Shown: positions 33,200 through 45,299, counted from the first letter of the stretch. The stretch: DNA of 64,000 nt from Ochotona curzoniae (GCF_017591425.1 NW_024467119.1:80778894-80842893), one strand, 5' to 3'. Notes: a model not told the origin generated them from the letters alone. Translations and numbers: made by a program.

Positions 33200-36030
33200 G
33201 TGAAATATTGATTAGCTCAGAAGTTCACTGCACACTGAGATAGGTATAAATAATGACAATGCACTACGCATTTTTCTAAAAAAGAATAAAACACTATAAG
33301 AAACAATTATGTGTTCTAGCATAAGGAAACAATATATGTTTTCACAGACAGATGCATTTATATTAATTTGAACATAACACCATGTATTTATATACTGAAA
33401 CATCATACGGTGCTTCACAAATGTGCACAATATTGTGTTGACAATAAGTAATGTGAATAAATAAAATTGAAGAACCTTACCACAATCTACAAAGGCTGCA
33501 ATATTGTCACTATTGCCTTTTTCCTCAACATGTCTTCTCACAAACTTGTTCCCCCGGCTTCCTGTTCTCGGAATGTGCTGTTTCTTACAACTGGGTCTCA
33601 GTAGCTGCAGTTCCTTCTGCCTGCTCCTTTCCCAGTATTTTCCCAAAATATACTAACTTTTCACCTCTTGTATCACAGATCTAAATCCACCCCTCCATTC
33701 TCTGTCCAGTAATGTTGGGGCCGAGCTCTGCAAAGCCTAGTTCTTCATTGCCAACAAGGGTTTCCTTAGCCTCCATGGTCCTGCTACAAAAGGACACAGC
33801 AGGAAGTGAGAGACGGACTGGGAGGAACCAGGCTTCCATCCTGCAGATCGCTCTCTGACCCAACAGCCATGCCCAGCATATGTGTTCTCATGGCGTGCCT
33901 GTGTGTTCTCATACCAGGGTCAACAATATTCCCTTTCCCCGTTTTCTTCCTGGGTTCTGACACTCCAACTCTTCTCCTCTTTCCAGGTAGTGGTGGCACA
34001 AGGTACAGCCTAGTTTTCTAAATGACCCCTAGGACTCTCTTGGTTCACTCAGCTGTCTTGTACTGCAGTATCTTGCATTCGTGAGCAAATGGCAGATGGC
34101 TGCTGGGGTGTTTGGTACCAGGTGTGGGTTTCAGGTCACAGAGATTCTAATACTGGATGGATGGTTTCTTTGGCCTTGACAGAGTACAGTGCCCCTTACC
34201 TTCGGAAGTAGAATCCTGATAACTCAACTGTTGGAGTGATATCAGCATTAATTAAGCTATCCCCGTGTTGATGATAAAAGCATTTGAGTTATTTAATAAA
34301 AAAAACTCAAACTAAAGGGCTTTATAACAGGATTATTCCTCGGGGAACAAAACGGCATTGACTGTGACCAGATAATAACAAAAAGGATTATGAAGGGTCA
34401 TCAAAAGCACATAGAAAGTGCATATGATACACAAACTGCAAAAATATTTTCATAAACTTAGTCTTTAATTCCATTTACCCTGAGATGGGATTTTCCGTCC
34501 AATGTCCTCAGGTATTGCAGAATGACTGCTTTTGAATACCCTAGCATTTTAACTACTATTGCAGGAGAGACTTTATATTTTGTTAAAGTCATAGTTAGGA
34601 ATTGGAAGTTTCAGACCCCAAATGATAGGTTCAACAGGCACCTTCTAAGGAGATTTCTAATCAGAGGAATACATAGGTAAGCACTCAAGTTGACTATTCT
34701 CAAAGTTTGGCGTTTACAGTCAGTTTCTGTAGGAGTGATGTTTCTCTTCTACCACCTACTCAGGCAAAACCCCTAGTCAAGTGCATCTCATACCTGAGGA
34801 TCCATTTCCACAGACACCTGTACATGCACAAGGCTTGGGCAACCCTAAGAAACAGCTGTAGGGCTTTTTCAGCATACCCCTAAATAATACAATCCTGCAA
34901 GAAGTAACTCATTAACTAATTCTATATGTGTCTACATGGCAAGGCAGAGTTAAGTAATGTCAGCAACGCCATGACAGAGCAGATGCCTGAGCCTGAGGCA
35001 GAAGGGAGCTATCTCCCAGCCGAGGCGCCCTTTTCTCCAGGGGTTGGGGAGAGGAGGAGTCTCAGAGGGAGAGATTTCTTGCTAACAATGAAGCTGTTGT
35101 TCAGGACACCAATCGCCATAGCAGTTTTAATACCTTAGTTAAAATCTGGTAGAAGGTTTTTCCCCCTTTTAATGCAAGAAGAAACTCCTGTTAGAGTTAG
35201 AGTGAGTCATACACTATAAACATTCAGTGCTCAAGTCCCTGTGGGTTTGCATGCCGAGCACTGCAGCACACTTACATTTGTTTGCAACTGCACTGCAGAA
35301 TGCTAGAAAACATGTTATGCTTGCCAGTATTAAGTAATGCTGTAGTATTTTTAAAAATATGTAGTATAAAGTAAACCATTCATAAAATCCAGTGCGATGC
35401 CAGTTATGTTAAAATCATGACTACATCACTTAATTCTCATGCATAATCCTATTTCATTGCTTTAACCCAGTAAAAAAAATGAAGGGAAAATATATTAAAA
35501 CACACACGCATACACACAAATATTCACATATATTTACATAACCACCTGCTTAACAGATCTGGCCTCATTAAAAATACAGAGATTTCCAGGAATTCAAAAT
35601 TGTCTCCAACACATGTAAGGGTACATGAAACTTATGAATTTAAAGATGTTCGTGTGTGTTTTCAAACATCCACTAATGCAAAGCCAGGAAAACAATAATT
35701 TTCGCCACTAAATTCACAGTTGGCAAACCATATTCTCCAGAACAATGAACTTTTAATTCAATTATAATTAACAGGCAACAGACTTTCACTCTGAACAAAA
35801 CAATACTAAGAATGGGCAAGCCGACAGAGCTCATATTCACAGCAAACACTCTTAGAAGACATGTGCAGAAACTTAAGAGAAATTCTTTTCTCTCTCTTCA
35901 ACCACTAATGTAAAAGAAATTCTTTCAGAGTTCATTACAGAAGGATAAAACCTATAAAATAAAGACCACAGAAAGGAATTTTATATAGCCCAACAACTGC
36001 TAAAGCACACGTCAGCATCATACTCAGTAA
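33200..36030. other. Intronic sequence, no recognised feature
   Basis: About 2.8 kb without SINEs. The longest open frame (minus strand 33,646-33,212) shows no domain, no similarity I recognise and no fit to cadherin exons. Confidence 0.45.
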
Positions 36031-36034
36031 TTAA

Positions 36035-36245
36035 AGACACTTCCAAAAGGTCATGGAAACATGGAATAAAATTAAGTTTAGGGTATAAAAGTGTGCAATC
36101 TCATATATATATATAAGGGATCTTCCAAAACTCTATGGAAATGCATATTCTAGGGAAAACTGATGTATGGATTTCAAGGTGTTTTGCATCAAAATAACTT
36201 GAGTTTTCACTCCAGTTCCATAAACTTCTACAATGCCCTTGCATG
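36035..36245. repeat. Mariner-like MITE fragments
   Basis: CTTCCAAAAGGTCATGGAAA at about 36,042 and GGGATCTTCCAAAACTCTATGG at about 36,117 match a known palindromic mariner-type element. The right end (CCAGTTCCATAAACTTCTACA, near 36,215) is its inverted counterpart. Internal TTTTGCATCAAAATAACTTG also fits. Confidence 0.55.
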
Positions 36246-37117
36246 CCTGTCTACTTTGGACGGTGGTTTGCATGTTGCTGAGAGCCCTGTTCTGCTCTGC
36301 TGGCAGCATAGAATGCTTCCAGAGAACTTGCCTGTGTTGGACTCACTGGGGAGCACAAAGTTTGGATACAGTTGCAATTGTTTCAAATGCTCAAAAAGGA
36401 AGTCTGCCAGAAATGTGATAAATACATTCTTTAAGCACAGTTTGGGATACAGGTTTGTCAGCATGCTCTAGCCATGTGTCTTGGTGCATGGTAAGAAAAA
36501 TTCTTTGTTCATACTGCCCCACTCTGGTCAAAAGGGAAAATTAGTCTGGCCCTTCAAAACGTTTCCAACATTATGCACATAAAAAGTATCTCATTAGAAT
36601 ATCTTTCCCCAAAAAGAAAAAGACCTGAAGATACATAATTTTGTTTGAAAGTTCAAGTAAAGGTGCTTTTTAAAAACTTTTTATTATTAACAAGTTGGGG
36701 GAAAAAATGGATGTTAATACTACTAATCTCATAAAATATCTATTAAAATTCTTGTATAAAACTAGAACAAAATACACCAATATGTAATGTTGCTTGTTAT
36801 ATTAAACATGTAAATTTTCAATGATTGGTTTATCAAACTATTCATATTAGTTGATATGTGAAAATGTTTTTAACAGGAAACACAACACTGAAAATTTTAT
36901 TGCTTTGTTTTATAGAAAAACAGTACTATTACATCTATGAGAACTTAAATGCCAAAATATCTACATTTATATTGAAAAGCCAGTCTTAGAAATTTGTAAG
37001 TTCCTAGTGAACAGTAGCTCTTCCCTTCTGAGTTGCTTTTCTGGACCAGGGGTTAATAATTTCAATAATGATAGTAGTAGCAGCCATAGGGATGGTGGAG
37101 GCTAGCCTTTTTCCGCC

Positions 37118-37290
37118 ACTTGTTGTGCCAAGCACTTATCTGTGCTGCTTATATGTAATTCATTCATAATAGAACCACAAGTCAGATACTGTTATCATCC
37201 CCATTTTACACACAGGCAGAAAAATACTAAAAATTAGTAACCTGATCAACCTATTGTGCAATTTAAGTGGCAATTTTAGGATTCAAGTCC
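37118..37290 (+). mobile_element. MIR SINE (ancient)
   Basis: TGTGCCAAGCACTTATCTGT, ATCCCCATTTTACACACAGG and AGTGGCAATTTTAGGATTCA follow the MIR consensus in order. Confidence 0.85.
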
Positions 37291-37900
37291 AGAAAGCTGA
37301 CCACTGAGGGGAAAAAAACAATAATGCAAGCAAAAAAAAAGCAAAAAACAAACAACAACTAAACAAACAAACAAAAAATAGGTAGTCACATGAGAATAGC
37401 ACAGTTCTTTCATTATGAGATATATAGAGAGAAATTATGAGATTCATTATTATTTTTTTGAGATTCATTAGAGAGAGAGAGAAGGAGAGGAAATAGAAAA
37501 TAAGAACCATTTAAACCATTTATCTTCTTATACTCAATGTTTGTTACACTCACAGAAATGCAATGCTTTGCCTGTACTTCTGTTTCCTATCAAAGTTGCA
37601 TCAATATCCTGCACATTAGCTATTCATCACTTTCATATAAATAATAAAGATCAATATAAGCAATTGCTCTCAAAAAACATTACATTCTGTTTACAACATA
37701 TGTGAGTTTTCTTACACATGCAAAGGAAAGATGAGTTACAAGTCTGAACTAATGGCAACTGTTCATTTCTTCCAGGCCACAATTGCTTTAAATTACACCG
37801 GTTAAAAATTCTTTGTGGGACGCCCAGGGATGTTACCCCCCGGCTGCATGGCGGCCGGGGTTCCCCAGGCCCAGCCTGCTTCTTCTCCTGGTAAGCAACA

Positions 37901-37931
37901 AGCAGTCCCCACGCTCACTCGGGGGACTGCT
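37901..37931 (+). other. Perfect 10-bp hairpin in the L1 3'UTR
   Basis: AGCAGTCCCC (37,901-37,910) pairs with GGGGACTGCT (37,922-37,931) around an 11-nt loop. Confidence 0.75.
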
Positions 37932-38806
37932 TCGGGCAGCCAGTGCGCCAGTTGGCGCCAGGCTTCGCCTGCTGGCCGCCTGGCCAGGGAGCCCTGAGAA
38001 ATTGGTTCTCTGTATGCTGCTCAAGACAGCTTCATGCCGAAATTGCGGTGTTTTGGGGACACCAAGCAACCCTAAAGATTTCCAATGTCTGTAAATCTTC
38101 CTCAGACGAACCTGCTGCTAATATGGTTTCACCCCATATGTTCTGAATGATTGTAATTCCCAATATAATGCCAATTCCTTACGATACACAGTAATTGGGT
38201 GGGAACACAGAGAAATCTCTCATCTCCTTTGAAAAAGCTAGGAATCCACGTAGTGTGACCTACAGGAACCGGATAGGTATCTTAAAGTTGATAGATCCAG
38301 ATCAGCTTTAGACAATAGCAAAAACTACAATGACACACAGGGGGAATTAGGAACGACCCAAACAGTCTATTAACAAGTGGTCATATGCACAGAATAGGGG
38401 AGAACCCCAGAGCGGAACAGCAGGACAGGAGGAGGCTTATCCCCCACCCACAAGGACTCCTGGACTCCCACCAAGGTGAATCAGAATGGACACAAGAACG
38501 TCATCACAACTGCCAAAGAGAACACGGGGATCTGGAATGCCTCCAGATGCCATGAACCCAGAGGACAGACATCCTGCCTCTTTGGACAAACTACACGAAA
38601 TGGAAGAAGCCCGAGTCCTTCCACATAGGAACTAACAACATCAGAACAACAGCCAGGAACCACGATCGGTCATCAGAACCAGAAGATCAATAAACTTCCT
38701 GCGGGACAATGGGAGAAGAACCTTCTCCAGTCCTTACCTAGTTCCAGCTCTGGGCCTCCACCCTCTATAATGACCAACAAGGTTCCTCCTAAACCCCCTC
38801 CCCCCT

Positions 38807-38830
38807 ACACACACACACACACACACACAC
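38807..38830 (+). repeat. (CA)12 microsatellite
   Basis: Perfect CA run inside the L1 3'UTR. Confidence 0.95.
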
Positions 38831-39608
38831 TCATATACACACACTAATAGGATGAGATAAGCAAAGAACAATAAAGAAAGATAGGTCATCAAGGACTCAC
38901 ACATGTCCTATTAGATGGAACACAAAGAACAAGTACCCATCAGCAAGGTATGAGAGATTTCTCTGCAACACCCCCCAAACTCGTTGAACACCTCAATTGA
39001 TGAGGTGTCATTGAAATAGTTGCAGGAGGTAGTCAAGAACTTACATGTAATTTTAACATATTGTCTACTCAATACTATGTCAGATATCACATGTTTGCCT
39101 TGATTTAACCTCTAATTTTTGCTTGGTTGTTTGTTACTTTTTGAACCTGTCATTGATACTGTCTCAACTCAGATGTTTTGAAGAATTGAACTTGCATTAT
39201 TTTTTAACATATTGTTCACTCAATACTATGTCAATTAATTCCATAACGTTGTATATTGACGCTGATGTTTTGTTGGGGATTTTAACTGACCGGAACTTTA
39301 CTCGGTTAGCTCTACCTTCAGACCAGAGAAGGTCTCCCCAAGAGGCCACTGAACTTATCTGGACAATAAGATGCTGGACTTTATGCTAGGTATATGCTTG
39401 CAATGAAGGAATTTCAACCGAACTTGAGCTGCGGTTATGCAGCAAGGTGGAGCAATCCACTGTGGGAGCAGGGGTGTGGGAGGGGTGGGGGGACTCCCCA
39501 GTGCTTATAAAACTGTATCAAATATACAATGTTAATAACAAATAAAAAAAATTCCTTGTGTGTTCTTCAATAAGGACTAATGATTTTGCTTCCACATTTG
39601 CAAATTAC

Positions 39609-39848
39609 CTGAGTCTCCATCCACGGCTTCCACCCTTGTGATGAACTCCCCCGGGTTTTGATTTTCTTTCACTGAAGCCTCATATATGCGCTGCTTAAAC
39701 ACTGGGGCCTCGTCATTTACATCAACGACATTGATTGTCAACGTCTGGGTTGATGACAGTGCTGGGGCACCATGATCCAGTGCCAGGAGGGTCAGCAAGT
39801 ACTGAGCTTGAGTTTCGTAATCCAAGAAGCAGGCAGTGCTTAGAAAGC
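39609..39848 (-). CDS. DCHS2: DCHS2 exon 7 of window
   Basis: 240 nt, phase 1 to phase 1, acceptor CCCAAACAG and donor GACTCAG|GTAATT. It encodes the second half of a repeat and the start of the next: FLDYET, LALDHGAPALSSTQTLTINV, the linker VVDVNDEAPVF, YEASVKENQNPGEFITRVEA and the calcium motif VDGDSG. A lagomorph L1 3' end was inserted 62 bp downstream of its donor, so the 5' splice region has little spacer from repeat DNA. Confidence 0.94.
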
Positions 39849-40027
39849 CTGTTTGGGCAGAGGAGAAAGGAGCATGACACGTCTAGTCTGCAGAGAACTC
39901 ATGCTTACTTACCGGTGCCTGGTACTGGATAATGATCCTAATCTTTTAACTGGTCAAGAGCGAATCACATTGAATTTATGGATTCTTCAGAATAAAATGT
40001 TAACCGCAGTTAGAAAATTCATCCCAG

Positions 40028-40310
40028 GGGGCTCACGGCAGGTACAGTGGTTAGGTTCCCTCTTGGCAAGGCCACATCCCTGAGGAGAGTACATGCTGTG
40101 CGCACCAGATCCTCAGCTTCCAACTTCAGCTTTCCAGTAGTGTGACTCCATGATGAGAACCTGGCTCCCTGTGTGACCCATGTGGGAGACACCGTTGGGA
40201 GTTCCCAACTCCTGGCTGCAGCCTGGTCCACTCTGTCTGTTTCAAAAGAATCAGCTAGATAGAAAACCTATTTATGTCTACCTTCTAAACAAAAAGTAAA
40301 AATATTTTAA
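40028..40310 (+). mobile_element. CSINE, old copy
   Basis: GGGGGCTCACGGCAGGTACA head, CCATGTGGGAGACACCGTTG core, truncated pre-tail; diverged. Confidence 0.55.
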
Positions 40311-41737
40311 AGGAAGCTTTTATTGCAAAATCTGGCTTATGCCATTATTTGAGAGAATCATGTAATAACTTGGTTTATCCCTTCCAAATATACTTCCACT
40401 TCGAAATGTATCAATGGCACGTATCATTTTCATCTCATATGAAAAGTTGCAGATATTGACCATGACACTGCTCTTTAAGACACTTTATGTTTGTTACAGG
40501 CATGGTGTCTTTATACTTGGAAAGTCTTCAAAATGAAAAATGAAGAACAGAAGACAATACATGTAAGAAGTAAAACCTATCTTTATCCACTGCTATTTAA
40601 ACATATAGTCTATTTATGTAGTGTTACACACTGGTAGCCATTGCAGAGTCCAGAGATTGCATTTTCTTTCAAGATTCATGTTCCTTCCTGCCATCCTTTA
40701 ATAACTTTTCTTCTAATCATTGAAGAGGTTTACTGAATCAGATTCCTTTTTTAAATTAATTGATTATTGCCTTTTCCCACTCCATGATACGGTTTTATAG
40801 GTTCAGGGATTTTCCCTCCACCTCCCCTTATTCCCTTCTCATGCTCCTCCCACACGCTGTTTTCCTTCATATTATCACAATAGTATAGTCCTTCAGCAAC
40901 AGTCGCAAGTCCAACACTTTGCTATCTAAGTGCATCATGGCATTGCAGGTACAGACAGTGACAGGAAATCGACAATTGTCAAGGCACTTTTATCAGTTTC
41001 ATTGGGAATCCTCCTTTCGGGGCGGAGTAGATATGTGAAAAGAAGACTTTTGATAATTACACATTATTCAATATTTCAAAATTATAGCTACTGAAAAACT
41101 TACTGCTGTCTTCTTTATAGCAAGGTCAAGCCTTATCAGAGGAAAAGAGAAATATGAATACATCCGGCAATAACCAGTTAATGTCCTTGAAAAAAAAATC
41201 TCCACTGAACACGTCCCCACCCCACCCGCTGCAATTGTTCAAACCCCATGGCACTTCCATTACTGGGACACAGTCCTAATGATCTCAGTTCTGTATCAGT
41301 TTGAAATAGACCCTCTTAGCCATTGTGGACAACATCTTGAGTATCACTGGGAACAGCAGCCTGTGAAGACCATAGCTGCCACCGAAATCAGCAGCCTCTG
41401 TCTGACCTCCTCTTGGTCAGTGGACACCTAGGTCATGTCCATGCATCTGTCAGAATGTGATCACGTGCATAGCATCTAATAAATATTTTGAGGAAGTTTC
41501 CAAAACATAGCTAGAATGCAGTTAGGACTTCAAAGTCCTACAGATCCAGCCCCAATGCCAAGAATGCTCCTGCTTTTTAGGTCCAAGTAGAAGTGATTTT
41601 CTCTTTCAGATAATGAAATGGTAATCCATTAACATTCCCTAAAGATTAGGCAGAGATTGATTTATTTAAAAATTCACATGACAGATACTTTGTACAGATA
41701 CACACTACCCTTTCAGATGACATAAAAGTTTGGGATG
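40311..41737. other. Intronic sequence, no recognised feature
   Basis: No exon-like or named repeat sequence recognised. Confidence 0.4.
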
Positions 41738-42145
41738 ATACCTGGCACAGTCACTAAGACATTACCAGGTACCTGCGTCACATATTCCAGTGCCTGAGCT
41801 CAATTCTGGCTGACTCTGGTTCTAGTTTCCTGTTAATGACTCTGGAAGCAACAGGGATGCTTCATTTAGCCATCATCATTGCCTCGCAGTGTCTGATTCA
41901 ACACAAAGCTTGAATTAAGAGTAGGAAACTGGGATTACTCTAGACACTCCTGCATGGAACAAGGATATCCTAAATATATCTTTTTTTTTTCTTGGAAAGA
42001 AATTTTCCATCTACTGGTTCACTCCTCAAGTACCTGTAACAGCCAGGGCCAGTACAGGCTGAATTCATAATCCCCAAACTTAATCTGGACCCCTCCCTGT
42101 GGGTGACAGAGGTCTAAGAACTTGAGCCATCACATGTTGTCTCCA
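41738..42145. mobile_element. Two old CSINE fragments in opposite orientation
   Basis: A plus-strand fragment near 41,738-41,860 (ATTCCAGTGCCTGAGC ... TAGTTTCCTGTTAATG) and a minus-strand fragment near 41,978-42,145 (CTACTGGTTCACTCCTCAAG). Confidence 0.5.
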
Positions 42146-42234
42146 GGTATACATTAGCAGGTTTCTGAACATACCAGGAAGTGAAGATAAATTGCAGTAT
42201 ACATCTCTACTCCTGAATAAAAGGAGCACCTCTA

Positions 42235-42470
42235 ATGAAACTGTTAAATATTCCTTGTCAATACATACAAAATGTTCTATCTTTGCCTATGCCTCCAATG
42301 CCATGATGCACTGAAATAGCAGAATGTTAATCTTGTAACTCTTACTAAAGACTATGTTACTCTGATAATATGGGGGAAATGGGGAGAAAGGAAGGGGAGG
42401 GAAACAGGGAAATCCCCTAGAGCTACAAAAATGTATCACGAAAAATAATTTCAACAAAGGGAAAAAAGGT
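42235..42470 (+). mobile_element. L1 3'UTR fragment (lagomorph type)
   Basis: GGGAGGGAAACAGGGAAATC, CTACAAAAATGTATCACGA and an A-rich end resemble the 3' ends at 14.4, 39.5 and 59.9 kb. Confidence 0.6.
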
Positions 42471-42489
42471 ATGTGACGACATGGAAGAT

Positions 42490-42782
42490 CTTTGAGAACA
42501 TTATACTCAGTGTAATGATCTAGTCACAGACAAATGTTACAGGATTTCACTAACAGGAGGCATCTAAGATAATCTAATAGAATCAAAGAGTGGGTGTCTG
42601 AATGTCTCAGGCTGAATGGCAGGGGAGCGAGGGATAAACAAGTTTCAGTCATGAAAGTGAATAAACTTTAGAGAACTGCTGTGTAATATTGTAGCTGAAG
42701 CCAACAACATTGTACCATACCTTTAAAGCTTTGTTACAACAGTGGGCCACCTGTTAAATTTTGTCACTGTTCTAAAATAAAA
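42490..42782 (+). mobile_element. Old L1 (L1M-like) 3' end next to exon 6
   Basis: CAGACAAATGTTACAGGATT, GAATGGCAGGGG, AAAGTGAATAAACTTTAGAG and GCTGTGTAATATTGTAGC follow the L1M ORF2-end/3'UTR word order. It ends CTAAAATAAAAC about 13 bp from the last base of exon 6. Confidence 0.7.
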
Positions 42783-42794
42783 CAAGAACTTCAC

Positions 42795-43638
42795 CTGATG
42801 ATTTGTCTAACATGAAGGTCAGGTTTTCATTTCCTGAGAGGATACTGTATGTCACTTGTCCATTTCTTCCTTCATCTGGATCCTTAGCAGTGATCCAGTG
42901 CACCCGGGAGCCCAGCACTGCATCCTCTCGGATTTGGACAATGGGGAAAGATGTAATAGTGGGGCTGTGGTCATTTACATCCAGAATCACTACTCTGGCG
43001 GTGAGTGATGCCACTCGCCGGTCCGTCACGTTCACAGCTTGATCAGACGCAGTTACCGTCAGGCTGACAGCTGCAACACTCTCTCTATCTAGGGCAGACG
43101 AGGTGACCAGCGTGCCAAAGGAGGGGTGGATGAGAAAAGGATTCACTCCGGGGTGGTGGGATTCGATGGAGTACTGAACCCTGCTGTTTAGAAAGCTGCC
43201 GTCACCATCTTTGGCATTGAAGACATGCACCAGTGTCCCCACGGGGACATTCTCTTCCACACTGATCACAATGAAGTCATCCTGGAAAGATGGGGAATGG
43301 TCATTCTGGTCTTCCACATCAATACTGAAGAAAATGGTGCTAGTCGGGGCTGGGTCTTGACTATAGTCTTTAGTGACCACTCTGAAAAGGTAATGGGATG
43401 TCATTTCGTAGTCAAGTTCTTTAGCAAGGAACACATCTCCTGTTGTGCTGTCAATCTCAAAGGGGCCCTCCTTGTCATCTGCAACAATACTGAAATGTAG
43501 CTTTCCATGACGATGCTGTTGAAGGTGGTCAGGTGACTTGATCAAGCTCAGTATTTTTGCAGGCTTCCAGTTCTCTGGTATGACTAAATGTCTAATAATC
43601 TGAGAAATGATAGCACTCCCTTTGGGGAGCGGGATCAC
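42795..43638 (-). CDS. DCHS2: DCHS2 exon 6 of window (large exon)
   Basis: 844 nt, phase 0 to phase 1, acceptor TTCTGATTTCAG and donor TCATCAG|GTGAAG. It starts VIPLPKGSAIISQIIRHLVI and contains parts of three cadherin repeats with the motifs LDYEM, VEDQNDHSP, LDRES, LDVNDHSP and AKDPDEGRNG. It closes with NENLTFMLDKSSG. Comparison with remembered human DCHS2 shows the same order of motifs without gaps. The exon ends only about 13 bp from the 3' end of an old L1 fragment lying in the next intron. Confidence 0.95.
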
Positions 43639-43727
43639 CTGAAATCAGAATAAAATGGGGTATTTTTTAAGACAGATGGATCAATACAGACTATTGTATA
43701 TTAGAAGCTAGAATCTTCCTTTTGTGT

Positions 43728-43729
<2 letters not shown>

Positions 43730-43772
<43 letters not shown>
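43730..43772 (+). repeat. (GT)n microsatellite, about 43 bp
   Basis: Uninterrupted GT run 91 bp upstream of exon 6. Confidence 0.97.
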
Positions 43773-43774
<2 letters not shown>

Positions 43775-43798
43775 AGGCCCTAAGCCTAAAGAACAGCC

Positions 43799-44143
43799 TA
43801 CTGTGCCCAGTGTGCCAGCATAGCGGTTAAAGTCCTTGCCTTGAACATGCCAGGATCCCATATGGACACCAATTCTAATCCCTGTGGCTCCACTTCCCAT
43901 CTGCTCCCTGCTTGTGGCCTGGGAAAGCAGTAGAGGATGGCCCGAAGCCTTGGGACCCTGCACCCGCGTGGGAGACCTGGAAGAAGCTCCTGGCTCCTGG
44001 CTTCGGACTGGCTCAGCTCCAGCCATTGCAGCCACTTGGGAAGTGAACCATTGGACAGAAGATTTTCCTCTCTGTCTCTCATCATCTCTGTAAATCTGCA
44101 TTCCCAATAAAAATAAATAAATCTTAAATTAAAAAAGAATAGT
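43799..44143 (+). mobile_element. CSINE
   Basis: GTGCCCAGTGTGCCAGCATA head, CACCCGCGTGGGAGACCTGG core, tail CCCAATAAAAATAAATAAATC. Confidence 0.9.
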
Positions 44144-44775
44144 CTATGCAACATGACAAGTATGTTTACATGTAAGCGTCTTGTATCTCTGTGTGAAGCA
44201 AGAAATTTTAAGGTTGGCCATATAGATGCTTCCCGTAATTCACCTATAAAAATATGATTTAGCAATAAAACTGTAAGGAACACATAATTTTCAGCACACA
44301 CACCACACACACACAGGCATGTGCTTCAGGAAAAGAATTTGGTTATGCATAGTCATATTTGTTATTGGTTTGTATTACATTTTTCTAGCAGGAAAACATC
44401 CTACAACTTGTTCTCTTGATGCAATTAAAGGAACATCCTCAAAAATGGGTCTTGAGCAACCTTGCCAACCTTTAGAAAAATGTAAAAGCCTGTGATTTAT
44501 TACATGGTCATTTGTTTATATAGAAGATTCTCCTACAAATTTTCCAGGCCCTCACTAAGTAAAAGGCAAGACTCACTTATTTTCCATCATAAAGCACAAT
44601 GCTCATGAAGAAATGAAAAACTTGTAAAAAATTGTACAAAGATAACTTTAATTATTTAGATCCAAATACTCAGTGATAACACAATGGTAAACGTGTATAT
44701 AATGTGCTCTTAAAATAATATTCATATACTGACTGTATGGTCACTCAGGATACCTATATAAAAACCAAATGAGAA
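44144..44775. other. Intronic sequence, no recognised feature
   Basis: AT-rich; no exon or named repeat seen. Confidence 0.45.
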
Positions 44776-45090
44776 TCTGGTGTTGTGACACAGAGAGTTA
44801 AAGCTCTGTCTGCAACACTGGCATCACATATGGGCACTGACTGATCAGCTCCTTGTTAATGCACCTGGGATAGCAGCAGGTGCAGGTGCAGTTTGAGTGG
44901 TTAGTCCACTGCAGCCACGTGGGAGACCCAGAAGCTCCAGACTTCCATCTGGCCCAACCATGGCTGTTGAGGCCTTTTGAGGAACAAATCAATGAAGAAT
45001 CATTTTCTCTCTCCCTCTCACTTTAGCCTTCCCTCTCTCTATAGCTCCACATTTCAAACAAAATAAAAATATATATCTTTATTAAAAAAT
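44776..45090 (+). mobile_element. CSINE, older copy near exon 5
   Basis: GGTGTTGTGACACAGAGAGT head, GCAGCCACGTGGGAGACCCA core, tail CACATTTCAAACAAAATAAA. It ends 50 bp from exon 5. Confidence 0.75.
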
Positions 45091-45140
45091 CAGATGATAC
45101 CTTCAGTCCACCTGCCTATCATTTATGGCGATGGCTTTAC

Positions 45141-45295
45141 CTGAATATTAATAATTGCCTGGCCCTGGAGAGGAGGAATTCCCTGATCACTGGCCACCAC
45201 AATCAGCTTGAAGGAGGGTCGGTAAGCATAGGAAAGCATCCTGGTTGTTCTTATTTCACCACTGTTGGCATCAATCTTAAAGTGATCAGAATCAT
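45141..45295 (-). CDS. DCHS2: DCHS2 exon 5 of window
   Basis: 155 nt, phase 1 to phase 0, acceptor GTCTGTATATAG and donor ATTCAG|GTAAAG. It encodes the second half of the repeat begun in exon 4: SDHFKIDANSGEIRTTRML, then VVASDQGIPPLQGQAIINIQ. The normally conserved LDxE calcium motif reads LSYAY here. From memory the human protein also departs from LDxE at this spot, so this probably reflects the family rather than decay. A SINE ends about 50 bp beyond the donor. Confidence 0.92.
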
Positions 45296-45299
45296 CTAT

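Larger units (their letters stand above)
37818..39546 (+). mobile_element. Lagomorph L1 3' end, single 1.73-kb insertion
   Basis: The 3' half matches the 13,773-14,455 element. It ends GTATCAAATATACAATGTTA and AATAAAAAAA. Target duplication AAAAATTCYTTGTG, 13 of 14 matching, at 37,804-37,817 and 39,547-39,560, so the GC-rich left part (GGACGCCCAGGGATGTT ... CATGGCGGCCGGGG) belongs to the same insertion and is probably 3'UTR. No ORF2 is present. It contains a (CA)12 run. Confidence 0.85.

Noticed and set aside
33212..33646. 144-aa minus-strand open frame as a possible extra exon or gene
   Set aside because: No cadherin motifs or splice-site fit, low-complexity AT-rich second half, and the DCHS2 frame is already continuous between exons 7 and 8.
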